Shown here: piece by piece, positions 21,031 to 35,106 of the stretch
Layout of the letters: every line of letters begins with the position of its first letter
Numbering within the stretch: position 1 is the first letter of the stretch
DNA from: Lichenostomus cassidix
Lineage: Eukaryota; Chordata; Aves; Passeriformes; Meliphagidae
DNA: 64,000 nucleotides
NCBI GenBank assembly: GCA_008360975.2
Contig: CM039182.1
Coordinates: 32,165,566-32,229,565 of the forward strand
Reading direction: 5' to 3'
Notes under the pieces: generated by a model
What the model was told of the DNA's origin: nothing
Database searches by the model: none
Seen by the model: only the letters and a program-made list of their open reading frames with translations
Translations under genes and position numbers: made by a program

Positions 21031-23999
21031 TACTGCTGTGTTTTTGCTTTTCAGGGAAAGAGAAGAATGCACACACTTTTCTCTCTGAAAGAACAATTTT
21101 CTTCTTCCCAGTCATTTAGAATTATGAATGCACTCCTAAGGAAGGAGAATGAAAGGAACATTAAATCTAAAGAGTGATTTAAGAAAAACATAACTTTCAG
21201 AAGGACAATTTTGGCATTACTAAGCTTTTAATTGTAAGAATGCTTTTAATTGTAAGAATGGTTAATGAGAAGTTCTCCCTTCTCACTTTATGAAGAGATG
21301 TAAAGGAGGTGTACTGTGAAAAGAAAAGCCTCAGGAAGTTATAGTGAGATCAACCTACAACCTGCTAAACTTGCATGAGCTAAAATTCATAGGTTTTCCC
21401 CATCATTTGAAGGAAAGGATCAATTTGTTACTGACATTCTGATCAGAGATTGTATCTGGTATGTTGTTTAATTTTCTTTTATATGAGAAATCTTAACTTT
21501 TCAATCAAGTAAAAAAAAGAAATTACTATTTTGTGGGTTTGTACGCTCAGCGTTTAATGAAATAGTTCACATTTCCATTGCGAGCCTATATTCCTTCACA
21601 AAAGAAATGTAACTTTTCAGTTTTAAAAAAACCTCAGTTGTTAAAGTACAGACCCTTTAACATTACCACCACTTCCAGCAGCATCCATTGCTCTCTCCTT
21701 GGCTAAGGAAATCCCCATCCGGGAGACTGTCTTCAACCTTAAGAGCAAGAACTCTTCTGCCCCCTCTGCCAGGCTTCTAGGAAGAAGAAAGGTAAACAGC
21801 CACCACTGGACACAAAGGGATAAGAGGCTGCTCTGGGTCCACAGAAGTCAGTCCTGTTGTCACAAAGCCTCTTACTCAGCCCAATTGGTTACTAACATGA
21901 AAAGAGAAAGTTGCAACAGAAGAGAGCTCAAGCGTACTTAGCTCAGGAGTTGGCTGCCATAGCACTTATTATTTAGCCTTTTGCAGGATGATTGCAGTTG
22001 ATCACCTGCCCACAAATGTGAGGGAACATAAATTTGGAATTTGTGAATTCATCTGTTGTGTTTTGACAGGAGAGAGGCTTTTGGCAGACAGTTAGTGGAA
22101 ATAAACTCTCTCTCCAGGGCTCGGAGCCATGTTGCAAGTGCTGGAGAGTATTTATGCCCTCTCATCCACTCTTTTCAGAGAGGCTGCAGCTCAACCAGCT
22201 GCAGGGCTCTGAATCAGAAGTATTGCTTTAGCAAGAGGGAAAAGTCCATCCACCTGACAGATAGAACTGCCAATTTTTTTTTTCTTTTCTGAGAAGTTTT
22301 GGATGTAAGCTCTTTCCAGGTACTTCAGGAGGATGTAAAAAATACTCCATAAAACCTCAGTAACTTATGTTAGATTGATTCTAATCCTTAATGCCATCAC
22401 TTTTGTTTCTTTCATGGGAAGATTTCATCTTTTTGAAGAAAAAAAACAACATAAAACCCAAAGTACTTTTCAGTTTAATTAAATCTGTGGTTACTGAACT
22501 ACATCCTTAGTACGACAGAGCAGTATCACTGATGAAGGAACATCAGAAACTTGCCAAGCTTAGGTCAATTAGATAAATACCCCAAGCACAGCTGCTAATC
22601 TGAATCACTTCATAACTAGTTTTAACCACTTGAGACTGAAAACGAAGCTCAGTATTTCATACCAACAGGCATTTCCATGTGATTTCCCATACTTTTTTGC
22701 TTCCATGAAGAATGGAAATTCCCATATCAGCCTCTGTTTTCATTAAAATATGAACAATACCTTAAAAAAAAAAAGAAGTGAAAGAAAGTTTGGCTCAATT
22801 TAATTATAAGTTTTAAATAAACTCTCTGTAGGGTGTGGAGCTCTGATGTCCTCAGGAGTTGTTACAGTAAGATATAAGATAGTGCCAATAAAGAACTTCA
22901 AGTATTCAAACTGAGCTCTCTATAAGCCCAAAAAGAAACAAAGTGGGAAGGTGGAGTGGATTCAAAAGGCTAAGACTGGGGCTGGCCTAGCTGGCCTTAA
23001 AACAAGATATCTAAAGATAATTTCTAACAGCAGAGTTGGAATAGTTGGTCTGGGCCCCATAAAGGGGCTTAAGCCTGTATGCAAATATTATCTGTTGGTG
23101 TTTTAAAGCTTTTGATGGGATGAGCACCCTGTGGATTGGGCTGTGACTAGTGGGCTGGCTTTCAAGGCTTAATTCTTGCCAGCAGCCTCTGGGTGAGGCC
23201 AGTTCAGCTTGCTGTAAGGAAAGCTTTCTTTACACTTGACAATACTATGTTATTTCTGGGTTTTATTGCATGTTTATCCTCCAGGCTCAGCAACCCTTGA
23301 GTGGACTCATCGTGTCCCTGGGTGAGAAGGACCACCCTGCAGTCCTAGGCACATTAGCTGCTGGCAGAATGGGAACCCCCAAGCCATCACCCACCTGGAG
23401 GAAGTTGCCAGCAGATCACAGCATTGGGCAGGGAGCTGGGGAAGGGAAAGGCTGGGGAAGTGTATAGGCAGTGTTCTCCAGGCAGGATTTGACATTTCAG
23501 CAACTCTACAGAGCAGCTGCCTGCTTCTTTTTGTTGTGCTTGCCCAGCAGATGCCAGTCTCTCCCCTCTGGCTTTATACCCAGAGCCACCCTTTCTGCAT
23601 GGCAGTGGGAGAGATGGACAGGGATGGAGATTCAGTTGTGTGAGCATGGAAGTGTGGCGCAGGTTACACTCCTCCTGGTGTGAGCTCTCACATAGGGACA
23701 CCCAGCCTAGGACGGGACTGAGCACCCTGATTGTGTTTGAAGCTCACAGCACAAAAGCACACAAATGATCACACCCATTCAAGCCAAAAGCTGGGCTAGC
23801 TAGCTCAGGATCACTTTTCTGTAGGATGCCTAGGGAAGAAGAAGAGCAGGATAAACATACATGGCACTTCCTCCAGATACCCAAAATTGCACTTCCACAA
23901 TTTCAAGCTATTTTTTGTCAGGAACTTCCTGAGACAGATGTGTTTTTTGTATTCACTAGCTTCTAAAGGCTTTCCCACCTATGAGAGTCTCCAATGTCC
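21031..23999. other. Unannotated unique sequence
   Basis: About 3 kb with no recognised gene or interspersed repeat. It contains an exact 18-bp tandem duplication at 21224-21259 and an 11-A run at 22764-22774. GC rises at roughly 23280-23720, where overlapping open frames appear on both strands (up to 112 codons), which I read as chance. Confidence 0.45.
21224..21259. repeat. Exact 18-bp tandem duplication
   Basis: GCTTTTAATTGTAAGAAT occurs twice in direct succession (21224-21241 and 21242-21259) without mismatch. This suggests recent slippage or a repair event. Confidence 0.95.
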
Positions 24000-26480
24000 T
24001 CTGAACTTGTAATGGCTCCTTATAGCTCTGTATTAACAGCATTCCACCCCCCTATCCCTTGTCCTGGAGAAGACAGTGAGTGGTTTCTGAGCATCCTCAC
24101 CCTACTCTTCATCCTGTACACTGCTTTTATTGAGTTGTCTCTCTTCCAGACTGGAATATTCTGTTCTCCTAAAGTCATTGCCTATACTGAAGCTTTCTGT
24201 ATCAAATCAGATACTGAAGCTGATTGTACTTTTTACTTTCCCCTGAACCTTCTTTGATTTTGCTGTACCATTTTTGAGATGAGAAGACCTGAACTCCACA
24301 GATTAATCGTAACGTGGGTGAGTCATGAGTTTGCACACTAGCATAATGTTCATCCTTCTTTTTTTCTATATTCCTGTCCTACTATGCCCTAATCCTTTAA
24401 TTGAGGTTGGTTTTTTAGGTCACTACTGAGTGCTGAGCTGGCATGTTCATGGATCTGCCAAGTAAGTCCCAAGATCTTGCTCCTGACTGCTATAGGTCAT
24501 CTCACAACATGACATTTTAGTTGTGAAACTAGGATTGCTTTTTCTCCCCTATGTATTCCCCTTTATATTTATGTACACTGCATCACATTTACCATGTTGT
24601 TGTCTTGTCACTAAGTCTCATTAAAGTACTACTAAAATCTTAACTCTTAAATCAGCCCTTATATAAATATTTTGCTGTTTTCAACAAATTTTCCCCTCTG
24701 CTCACTCCCTTTCCCAGGTTTCTTATGAATACCCTGACAGCAATGGTTGCACTACAGAGCACTGCAGAATTACTCTGGTCCCCTCCTCTGCTTACTATCT
24801 TTCAAATGTCTTTTTATCATGCAATGATTTTCCTTCTCGTGATAGGGAAGTCCTTGGCTGCTTGGACTCCCTTAAAAGCCTGTAGTGGGGAATCAAGAAA
24901 CAAGTTTGCTGAAAGCATTTAGATATCCAACTAGACTGTATCAACTGAATTGCTCTTATCTGTATGTACATTGATCTTGTCAAACAACTCCAATCTGTAA
25001 AAATGGAAAAGGTCATGCTGACTCTTTCCAAGTAGATCAAATTTATTGAAGTGTCAATGAATTTTGTTCTTCATTACATTTTCCACTAATTTGCCAAGAG
25101 CATTTTTCAGACTTTCAGGTCTGTTCTTTCTCACATCTTCCCTGGAGCCTTTGCTAAAAAATGTTGGCCAGGCATTTGATGTTTGATATTTGATAACAAC
25201 TCTTTGGATATCAAGGGAGTTTTAAGCAGAGAGCTATAATCTGCTAGTAGTAATTTAGTTATTTTCTCCTTGAGGTCTGTTGAAACTCCTGGGTGATATC
25301 ATCTGGGTTTTGGCAACCTGTTGCTGCTCAATCTGTTTCAGTGTTCCCAGACCCAGTTCATGGGCACAGCTATTTCAGACAGACTTGCTAGTGGAGTCAC
25401 CCCATTCCAAAACTGTTTCTGATGGGAGATTCTACTCTTCTACAGTGAACAAAGTGATTCAAAGGATACATTTAGTTTCTCTAATAGCTTTATTTTCTGC
25501 AAGTGCTTCCTTCAAACTCTGGTAATCAATGGGCTCCACTGATTTTCTGGCAAGCTTCCTGATCCTGATGTTCAGGAAAAAGAGATTTATTACTAGTTTT
25601 GATTCCTTTTGCTAGAAACTCATCAAACCCCTTTTTGGCTGTCAAATTGTCATTGCACATGTAATCTTCCAGAGTGTCTGTTACTTTCTAATTTGTTCAT
25701 TTGGGTCAAACTTTAGCTGTTTGAAGGATTTGCAGTTATTCTTCTAATAACCTCCCTTATCTCACTGTTTTCAAAGCTACCATGTACTGCCCATTTTCAA
25801 GCCTACTTGATGAATAATGTGCACTGGCCCTGTGCTTTCAGCACAGCATCCTTTAGCAGACTTCATGTCTTCAGGAAATAATTAATTTTCTTTGTTGTCC
25901 CATTTTGTTTCTTTTAAACAAAATTCTTCATTTACATAAGCTTCTCCTCCCAGCCAACTCCATAATAGCCTGTTTTCTGATCAATATCCTTAAGCAGTTC
26001 CTCCATGCAATAGCTATTGACTGTTTCATATTACATTATTGCACAATATATGGACCATTTGCATGTAAATTATTGAAGTCGGGTGTTTGTTACTGCCTTT
26101 CCTGCCTCTCTGGCATCTTGGAATTCCCCCATATTCTGCAGCTGGTGTCAACATCCTGGTCACAGAGGCAGTATCATACACAGTGCTCTTCCTGTGCTAT
26201 AGTGGTAACACTATATTAGATCTGTAATTTCAATCCCCACAGATTTTATGTTTCATACTGATGAGGTATTTTGTTGATTTTATTGATTCTAGCACGGCCT
26301 ACTCTATACACTGAATATTTGGTATTGCAGTATCCCACTTACCATTCTCTTTCCATTGTATTTCTGATGCCTGTTATGTTGATTTTCAGCACCTCAGAGC
26401 TTCAGCTTCACCTCTGCTACCTTGCTTCACCTCTCTCCCACTCTCCCTTCTCCTTGCCTTTCCTTTCCTACCATATTGCT
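24000..26480 (-). mobile_element. Ancient CR1/L3-like LINE, about 2.5 kb (minus)
   Basis: A second long, old CR1-clade element in reverse orientation. Plus-strand blocks appear in the order expected for the antisense of a reptile-type CR1, from its 3' side to its endonuclease region. They include CCAAGATCTTGCTCCTGACT near 24469, TACACTGCATCACATTTACC near 24573, and GGTCATGCTGACTCTTTCCA near 25010. TCATTACATTTTCCACTAAT near 25072, the GATATCATCTGGGTTTTGGC stretch near 25296, ACATTTAGTTTCTCTAATAG near 25467 and CTTCCTGATCCTGATGTTCA near 25554 follow. Copies of this age are usually found as short pieces, so the length is notable. No intact coding frame remains; outer edges are approximate. Confidence 0.75.
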
Positions 26481-29400
26481 ATCCACATGGACTGCAACCA
26501 TCTGGTGCTCTGCTGCACTTCTTAGGAGCTGATCAAGGCTCCTCATGAAGTCCCTTCCCTTTTTGCTGGATGCTTTGCCCACACATAACTATGGTTCCCT
26601 AAACAGGATTTCTTATCTGGATGATCCCACTGACTTCCCTGGCTTTGTCCAAGCACGTTGTGCATCTCCTGTGACCGCAGGCTGCAGGTGCCGTTTGCAC
26701 AACATTCCAACAGCTGCAGAAATAAATAGAGCCAAGTGCATCCCAAGGCAGAAACTTGGCTGCATCCAGGGCACTTTCAGGAGCCTGCAGGTACTTCAGT
26801 GTGGGTCTGTCAGTGGAGCACCTCGCTAACAACATAACTGGGTAACTCTGACCCCTGAAGGGCTATTCAGGTGTAGAAAATTGAGCAGCTGCACAAGAAT
26901 TTGTGGGATTTGGGTCTGGATGTGTAAATTTAAGGCAAAGCTTTGCCTTCCTCTCTTCTGTTAATTAAGCAGAACAACTCCAGCAGCTCAAACAAACATG
27001 TGTGATTTTAATAAAATGCACAATTACAGAGCTGATTATTGGGATAGTAGCAAATACCATGTAAATCTTTTCAAACATTTCTCTGACTCAGTATTTTCCC
27101 CTCATTCAGTTTTCCCTGGCAGAGGGATGGGATGCCTCGGCAGGCTGAAACATTACAAAGAGCGACTGAATGCTTTGCCTAAATTTTCATAGGCAAACTC
27201 TGTGTAGCAGTGGGGGAGAGACATAAGGAAGTAGTAGTCAGTTTTGTTAGCACCTTTGCTTTATCTTACATGGAGCTGCTTGTACTGGTAACATGTGAAA
27301 TCAGTTTTAAAGACAAGCCGCCAGGCAAGCTGTTGATACTGAAAGCTGTTGTAATTTGTGTTCATTTAATTAGCTCAGTGTTGGTGTTGTCCTGTGTACG
27401 CTGCTGCCCAAGCCACGTAATCTCCTCCGTGGGTGTGCCGTAGCACTCCTAAGTCCTGTGATGAGATTGTGCAGAAAGCATTAACCTTCTTTGTCTGACC
27501 CTTTTATTTGCACTCCCCCCAGGCTTTCATTCATCTCCACTGCTGGATCAATTAAAAAGGGAGAAAAAAAATCATTTCCATTGGCTAGTCCGCCAGCACG
27601 TGTGTCTGACGTGAAAATAAATGCTATAAATGCACAAGAGCTCGAATACTGTGAGTTACATTTTAAAGACAGTGTTCAGGGTCTAGCAGCCTGATTCCCA
27701 CTGACATTAATGGAAGGCGTGAGGCTAAATCATAGTGCATTGCTTTCAGATCTGACCCCAGAAGACATTTCCTGATGGGAAGGAGCACAGCCTGAGAAAT
27801 AAAAGTTTACAAAACCAGATAACAGAAATAATTGGATAAAAACGAGGAGACATAGGTGCAAACCTGAATGAATTACAATTCTGATAAGCTTGTGCGTAAG
27901 CAATAAATCCCTAAGACGAGAGGAAAAAAGAGAGACTTTAATCACAATGGCAACATTTATGTATTTTTACACAGTGGAAAATATTATAGGCTTGACCTCA
28001 TTTTTATTTACCAGATCTGAAGATGCTGATGTCCTCTGACAGCGAACACTGAGTGACAGCCTGCAAAGCCTACAAGCTGCAGGGCACACAACCTCCCAGC
28101 AGGTGGCTTGGGCAGAGCAAACCAGGCTTGGGCTGTGGGGAAAAAGATCTTAAAATAGCTACAAAAGAGTATCAGACAGTTCATTCATGGCTTATTGATG
28201 CCACAGATCTTAGTTACATTTTATGGTCTGAGGCATAGGCGAAATATCTTTCCCAGCCCCGAGTCCTGCATCAATATTGCATGATTGTTCCGTTTAAAGT
28301 ACAAAGAATTTTTGTCTTATATGATTTTGAGTCAGCACTGTGATGCCAGTTTACATAGCTGGGCATCTAGTCTGCAAGGTTTGGAAGATGAATTTGGTCT
28401 CCACTTGGGGATTGGTGAGTGGGAATGAATCTCACTGGACAGAACAGGCAGCAGAGGGTGGATTTTTGTGGCATGCAGCTCAGCAAAATGAAAGGCATTA
28501 GCACGCAGCCACTGCAGGAGATCTCATGAGCTGATGCGAGGACAGTTCTTTGAGGATGACAGTAACATTTTCAAATTGCTGTTGGAAATGATCTGCTTAA
28601 GTTTCTCAAGTTCCTTGAGTTCTACTCCCATGTCACTTGGAAGGTTTTTAAAATAGAACGCCTTAGGTTTAAGGAAGCAGCCTGATGGAAGTGTGAGACA
28701 GTAAAAGCAGGCAGGAGACTGGTTTTTCAAAATAAAGATGCACAAAATCCTTTATTCCCTCTGTTCTTCCCACACAATTTTCTGAAATACTATATTGTTT
28801 TGATAATTTGTAATTTACAGCAAACCACAAGAAGCACTGCCAGCATAAAGTAAGCAAAATCTTAGGATTCAAAATATGAGCAAGTCACCATAAAAGTGAC
28901 TGAGCCAAGAAGAGAAAATTGTATTTTGGAAAAGGAACAAAAGAATAATGAAGACCAGACCTAGACTGCTAACATTTGTGACCCTGGCTTACAAAGAAAA
29001 GTATCCTCCACTGCATGAGTCAGGAAGCCACCAAAGGGTATCCAGAGAAGGATATACAGAACATTATCCAAAATGGTAGAGTTTCTCCCTACCAGCCAGA
29101 ATAACAAATGTGACAATTTTCATCAATCCTGAAATCCTGAAACAGCCTGGAAAATCTGGGAAAGAGCAGTGCTTTGTATGATCTCTTCACCAGAGGGAAG
29201 GCTGGGTGCCATGAAGTGAGCAAAGTGCCTGCTAGATCATAAAACTAACAGTTGTTGCAATCTTGAGTGATATGAGCAGGAAAATGAAGCTATTTGATGA
29301 TCTTCCTCTTCAGCAAGAGCTCATGCCACTCACTCTCTCCTTCTCTAGTTATGTGCTTAGGTAGGAACACGCACAGGGTTTTTCCATGGTTTCACCTGAC

Positions 29401-31880
29401 ACAGTAACTGAGCTTCAAGGACAATGTTGCTCACACCTGAAGAAAAATGTCTCTCATCAACAGTGGGAATGTTTAGTAGAATATAAAAATATCCTTTTAA
29501 GCTGCAGCAACACAGGCATGATCATTATAATTACGGGTAATGGAATGGCTGTGGATCCTGCTCTATGTTTAGTAGTCAGAATCAGGGCATTAATGTTTTA
29601 GACAAAGATAGGATCTGATTTCTCTTCCCAGAGTGGCTCCTCATTCCTCTCAACTGAGCAACCATAACATCCATATTCATACACTACATTTCTTCTCCAA
29701 AACATTGCCCTTGGTCTTGCTTATTTCAGTGTGAAAACTGCTTGCATTCTCCTAACAGTCCCCCAAAATTTCCTACTCTAGTTGCAAGTGTGCTCTGCAC
29801 AGAAGCACTGTCACAGCCAATATAAGCAGGGTCAAAGCAGAGCTGAAAAGAAAAAGTGACATACCTAATCAAAAGGGAGACCTTTCTGGTCATAAGCTGT
29901 TTGTGGAGGCTCTGCCAAATCCAAGAGCAGTGTCTGATTTGACCTCTTATGTTAATAGCCTTAGCATTTCCAGCTTTTTTCTGACACTTGTCTCTGGTAC
30001 ATCTGCTGTAAGTGGTTATCTTTTTAAATGAGCATTTTTTACTTGGAGTGGATTTGGTTTCATTCTTATATTAAAAAAAAAAAAAAAGTAGCTCTTTCAA
30101 AAGAACCAGGAAAAAACTCGGGAAAAAACCTCTGTGTGGCAGGAGTCCCAAAATTCATCTCTGAAAACACACAGAGCAGCACTCTTTTGAAAGTGCCAGT
30201 TCTGTGAAATCCTTGGCAGTCCCTGCAGGGCACCAAGTGCCCTCAGTTCTCAGGATAGTACTTGCAATTTAAAGCTGCTCAGGAGGCTTCAGGATCAAGC
30301 CACTACTGCTAAAAAATATGCCCCACTTCTTGCCCATGCACATACCCAACATGTCAATGCTGCAGTCATTAAAGAATTACAGGCTCTCACAGAAGGCATG
30401 ATTTTATATCCTTGGGATTAAATCTAGTGCTTAGCCTTATTTTTCAAACAGAAAGATAAACACATCCATAATAAAACAGATTAACAGAGAAAATATGGGG
30501 TTTCTAAAATAAGTGACAATGTAAAGCAACAATAAAGCAATGCAGAGCTCACTGGTGGTTTTTCTGCTTCTACAGTGACACCAACCGAGAAATTGCATCT
30601 GGTGATGACATCTGTGTATGTTCAGTGGTTATTTATTCCACTGAAGAAAAATTAGCCGTGTAGTCATTCTGAAAATACTTTCTTATAGAGCATGAAGATG
30701 TTGCCTTGCTTTCTAGGGATGAACAACTCAATTTTGCATGGGCTGAGTGACCTCCTTCCTCCATGAGTTCACCTGATGTCAGATGAGGATGCTTAGCACA
30801 TCACAGAAATGTTTTTCACTTCCAAGGAGTGAAGTCCTGTCTCTTTTGAAGTTAATGGGAGTTCTGCCATCAATCAGGCTCAGATCTCTTCCGAGGTCTG
30901 TAAAACAGATCTGTCTGCTGTCTGCATGTGTATTCTTTGACACTCTGCTGGCTTTGGCCACTGTTATGGTGTGTATAAAACCAAAGTTCATCTATTGGAC
31001 ATTACCATATTTTATAATGATAACAAAGCACTCTTTTTTCCTAGGACCTCCTATAAAATATAAACATCCAAAAAGCCTAAGCTCATCTTCCATTCACAAC
31101 CCCCCTCTGAAGTGTGGAAAATGAGGAGGAGAATGTTTGTGATGATTTAGGCATCTGCTGGCCAGTTCTGATGTGCCTTGCAGAAGGATTTGCCCAGTTG
31201 TAGATGGGATCGCATTCATCTGAAAATGTATAAACATAAACAGTGCTCAGAAGCTACTGCCTAGTTTCACATCCTGCCATCCCCCTTCCACATATTGAAT
31301 TAGTGCATTTATAATGGCATCACTGTTCATTTAATAAATTTAAATTTCAATTACAGACCACTAACAATTAGTCATACAGACTGGATATGACAGATGGGCC
31401 TCATCTATGGTTGATTACACTAAAAAATGCTATGTGAGTCTATTTTTAAAATACTATCATTCTAATATCCTTGCTGCATGCAAATAGCTGAGAAGTTCAT
31501 AATGTATTAACGAGAAATTTGGCTTCCTGATAATATTGCAATTTGCACCGAGTATGAAGTTTATATTACAAAAGAGTTCGTTATTGTTTCCTATTATCTG
31601 GGGTTCTTTAGTAAAAATTATAGCAATGTTTGTGTAAAGACATGTAGCACAGTGTGATAATTTGGTTAGTCTTATTTCTCTACATGGGCTTGATTTAAAA
31701 CATCAAACCAGAAAATGTGTCCAAGATAGAAAAATGCTTGCATGGAACACAGCAAGGGTGTGCCTGAATCATGTAAGGGGTTTTATGTTTGCCTTTGACT
31801 CCCTTGGATATCTGATATTTTAAAATTCAGCCATGAATGTACAGCTATTAAAAGATATATCTGGTAATGAAAACAAAGGC
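26481..31880. other. Unannotated sequence, partly CNE-like
   Basis: No interspersed repeat is recognisable. The segment from about 27290 to 27730 has more CpG than its surroundings (CACGTG and TGACGTGA are visible near 27597-27614) mixed with AT-rich homeobox-like cores, which resembles conserved regulatory DNA. The segment from about 31300 to 31700 is AT-rich and simple-repeat-free with an ATGCAAAT octamer near 31479. A 15-A run lies at 30073-30087. Open frames are at most 113 codons and show no domains. Confidence 0.4.
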
Positions 31881-31903
31881 TCCTCCCTCCCTCCCTCCCT
31901 CCC
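31880..31903. repeat. (CTCC)n microsatellite
   Basis: A short CTCC tetranucleotide run of about six units forms a pyrimidine-only tract. Confidence 0.93.
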
Positions 31904-34900
31904 AGCATGAAATGAGTATGTTGTATATGTTGCTCCTTTTGAAATGCTCATATAGACTCATGCAAACTAAATAAATGGAGGATTTTACATTCCTTCAAAT
32001 GGAATTTAACTAAGATTTATATATTCAATAGTATTTGTACACTATATATATATTTTTTCTAGCCTCTGGGATTCCCATCTAGTCAAACAGAGTAGAGAAG
32101 AGTGATCACAAAAATGTTACATAGAGGAGCACATTTGAATGGCATTAGACTTCTGATTTCTATTCTCATGTCTTTTCAACTCTATTCACAAATGCTTGCT
32201 TTTGTAGCTGGCTAGCAAACTGAATTATCATGCCATGCTACGAAGAATGATTCTCACAGAAAGCAATCTTTCTCTTAAAAAATCTGCCTTTTTAAAGAAG
32301 AGATTTATTTGCTTTTCTTGAAACAACTTCAGAAAAAAAGATCTTGTGTTAAAGAAGACAAAAAGGTAGGAGAAAGTCTTTTTGAGGAACACCAATAAGA
32401 AAATCAGGAAAGAGCATATCAGATAACTCAAAACCACCCATGAGAACCACCGACCTTGGAAGATTTAAGTTACATCAGAAAAATTAAGGAGAAAGGGCAA
32501 TTTTAATCTGAGATGTAAAAATAACCTAATTCAATTGGGCTCTGTGTTTCATATTTATGGCACAAACTTTGGCCTTTTCATTTATTTGTATTAGTTGCCC
32601 TAAACCTTTAATATCTGGAGAGCAAGTTTGTTATTGATAGTCTCTGATGGCTATGAAAGATGAAATATATACAGAATACAAATATCAGACCAGAACTTCA
32701 GGCTTGCAATGTATATAGCACTTCCACAACTCCAGAGTAATAGAAAGGGCCATAAAGCAACTTAAATTATCTTCTGAGGAATCTTTCCATCCCGGGAGCA
32801 CCCTGGCTGACAGCTCTGGCCACAGGGCAGCTGGGTGAGGAGAAGACAGCACGATGTAAATGTTACTCCAGGCCAGTGACCCCTTGCTGTTCAACAGCTC
32901 CCTTAGGTGTGACCCCAGCTGAGGCTGCTCCCGGGGCCAGTAGCTTGATGGTATCCCTTGGGAACACCAAAAGAAAGGAATAAAGACAGTGGAAAGTCCC
33001 TCTCTCTTTTCTCTCTCTTGCTTCTGGTACTGTGCCGAGTGCAGCTTAGCCACAGGGGTGGTGACAGGCCAGTGTGTGTAACCCTATTCAGAAAAAATCA
33101 TGGTTGGTAATTCTGTTAAATCACTTTATCCCTGAGTAAAGCAAACATCAGAGCAGATTTTTGTATTCTTATTTTTACAGTTTTCTTGCTTGACTGACAA
33201 AATAAATAGAATTTATATGCCTGTCTGTCCATCTGAGTCTATGTGGGTTTTCGTGTTTAAGCTGGCTGCATTCCCTGGAGTAAATGCCATGTTGCCATTA
33301 ATCACTATGTGATGATGTGCACTAAAAACAGTGTCTGTGTATGTGGCAAGAGAAGAGCAGCATACCACTACGGAATTTTATGCTGAATTCACTCATTTGC
33401 ATGGCTTGCAAAAACCTCTTTTTCAGGAGGGGAAAGAAGCAGTGTATGAAGGGAGCTCCAGGAGTGTTTCCAGGGCAATGCTTAACCCATGATTTGCTCA
33501 AAATCCCTCAGAAGTTCTTCATTCTGCATCAGTGGAAGAATCTGTGCTGTTGCATTGCTGATTGCAAATGTTACCAGGTTTGAACCAGGGCTCCACGGGC
33601 GAAGGTTAAGCCCTTGTGACTGCTGAGGCAGCTCTGGGCTGATCTGGGGCTGACATGCTCCGGGTAGCTGGAGTCCAGCCCTGTGCTGAGCTCTTGGTAA
33701 ACAGCTCTTGGCCAGTTCACAGGGCAGAAAACACCAGGCTCACTGCAAAGGGCAGAAAACACCCAGCTAAGGGGTCTGCTGCCTCTGGTTCCTCAACACC
33801 TCTCGGCTCCTTTTTGCAGTCTGAAATGCTATATTCCATATCCAACCTCAAGAAATGCCTGCCTGCTTGCACTGTCTTTGATGACAGACACCATGGACCA
33901 GCTGCCCTTGCCTGGGAGGAGGCCCTCATGCCCAGGAAGCCAGTGAGGTTGGGGTGCCTCGTTTTTTGGGGTCCCTGTGACTCTGTGGGGTGCCTGGGGT
34001 TCTAGGATGCTGCATAAGTGAACTGAGGAAATCCCAGGGGCTCCACACCACAACTGTCTCTTCTCATGTCTTGGTGCAGAGTTTGGAGCGATTTCACATT
34101 ATTCTGGATGTAAAAGTTCCTGTTACCATTCTCCACTGGACAGATTTGTGCATGTTAAATTAGCCAATCTACAAAATAATGACTTGCACCTAAAAAGTAA
34201 GATGATAAAATGATTGAGGAGGAAATCATTGTAATGCTCTTGAGCAGCGCTAAATTGGTTATAACAGATAAAATACTTGCTTCAGCTTGCAGTTATAAGA
34301 GAGAGAGAAAGCAGTGCTACATATGTGTTTGAAGTCTGAAAAAGTGATGAAACACAAAGTTTATTTTCTAGTTTCCATCTGAATACATCAGCATGAAAGA
34401 AGATACAAAACTCATGCTGCTTTTTCTGCAGACCATTGTTATTCCTGTGCATGAGATACAGGAGATATATGATATTTATATAATTCTGAACTACAGACTC
34501 TCCCTCAGCCTGTATCCTGTGGGGCTGCAAGATGGATCTTTTAAGGGATTCTCCTTTCCCGCTTCTCCTCTATCTTTCTAGTCTTCCTTGCAGTACAACC
34601 CAGCACACAATCCAACTCAGGGTTGTTTTATTTCTGTGGCAGCTCTGCAGAAGCAAAGAGGAGGCCTTGGGAGAGTTAATTCTGTGTCAAGCAGCATTAG
34701 CTGTAGCTCTGATTTCCAGTCGGAAATCCCTGGGGTTGGCTGAGGACAGCGCTACAGACATGAGTTGGTCTCCTGATTTCTCTCCCGCCTCACTGATTAC
34801 CCCAGGCCCACTGAAATACCTTGGGGCATCCTCTGTTTTATCCAGATGATGGAGGGACAGTGCTATGGACGAATTATGGTCCCGGCCATTGCCCCAGATT

Positions 34901-35106
34901 ATGCCAGGCTTTCATCCCTTCCACTCTAAATCAGAGGGAACAGTTTAATACTGAGGCTTGTAGTACAGCACTTCTGGAAAAGAAATCACATGGTTTTTTC
35001 TTGCACATATTTTTTCTAGTTTTCTGGTCTCTTCTAGACTCAGAAGAGTAAATGTGAGGAAACCCTTGGGTTGAGATAAAGACAGTTTAATGGGACAGAG
35101 TGAAAG
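31904..35106. other. Unannotated unique sequence with local GC-rich part
   Basis: No repeat or gene is recognised. About 33550-34080 is GC-richer, holds a possible long-loop G-quadruplex (33951-33999) and a 14-bp phrase GGGCAGAAAACACC repeated at 33722 and 33750. Overlapping open frames on both strands there (up to 116 codons) are likely chance. Confidence 0.45.
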
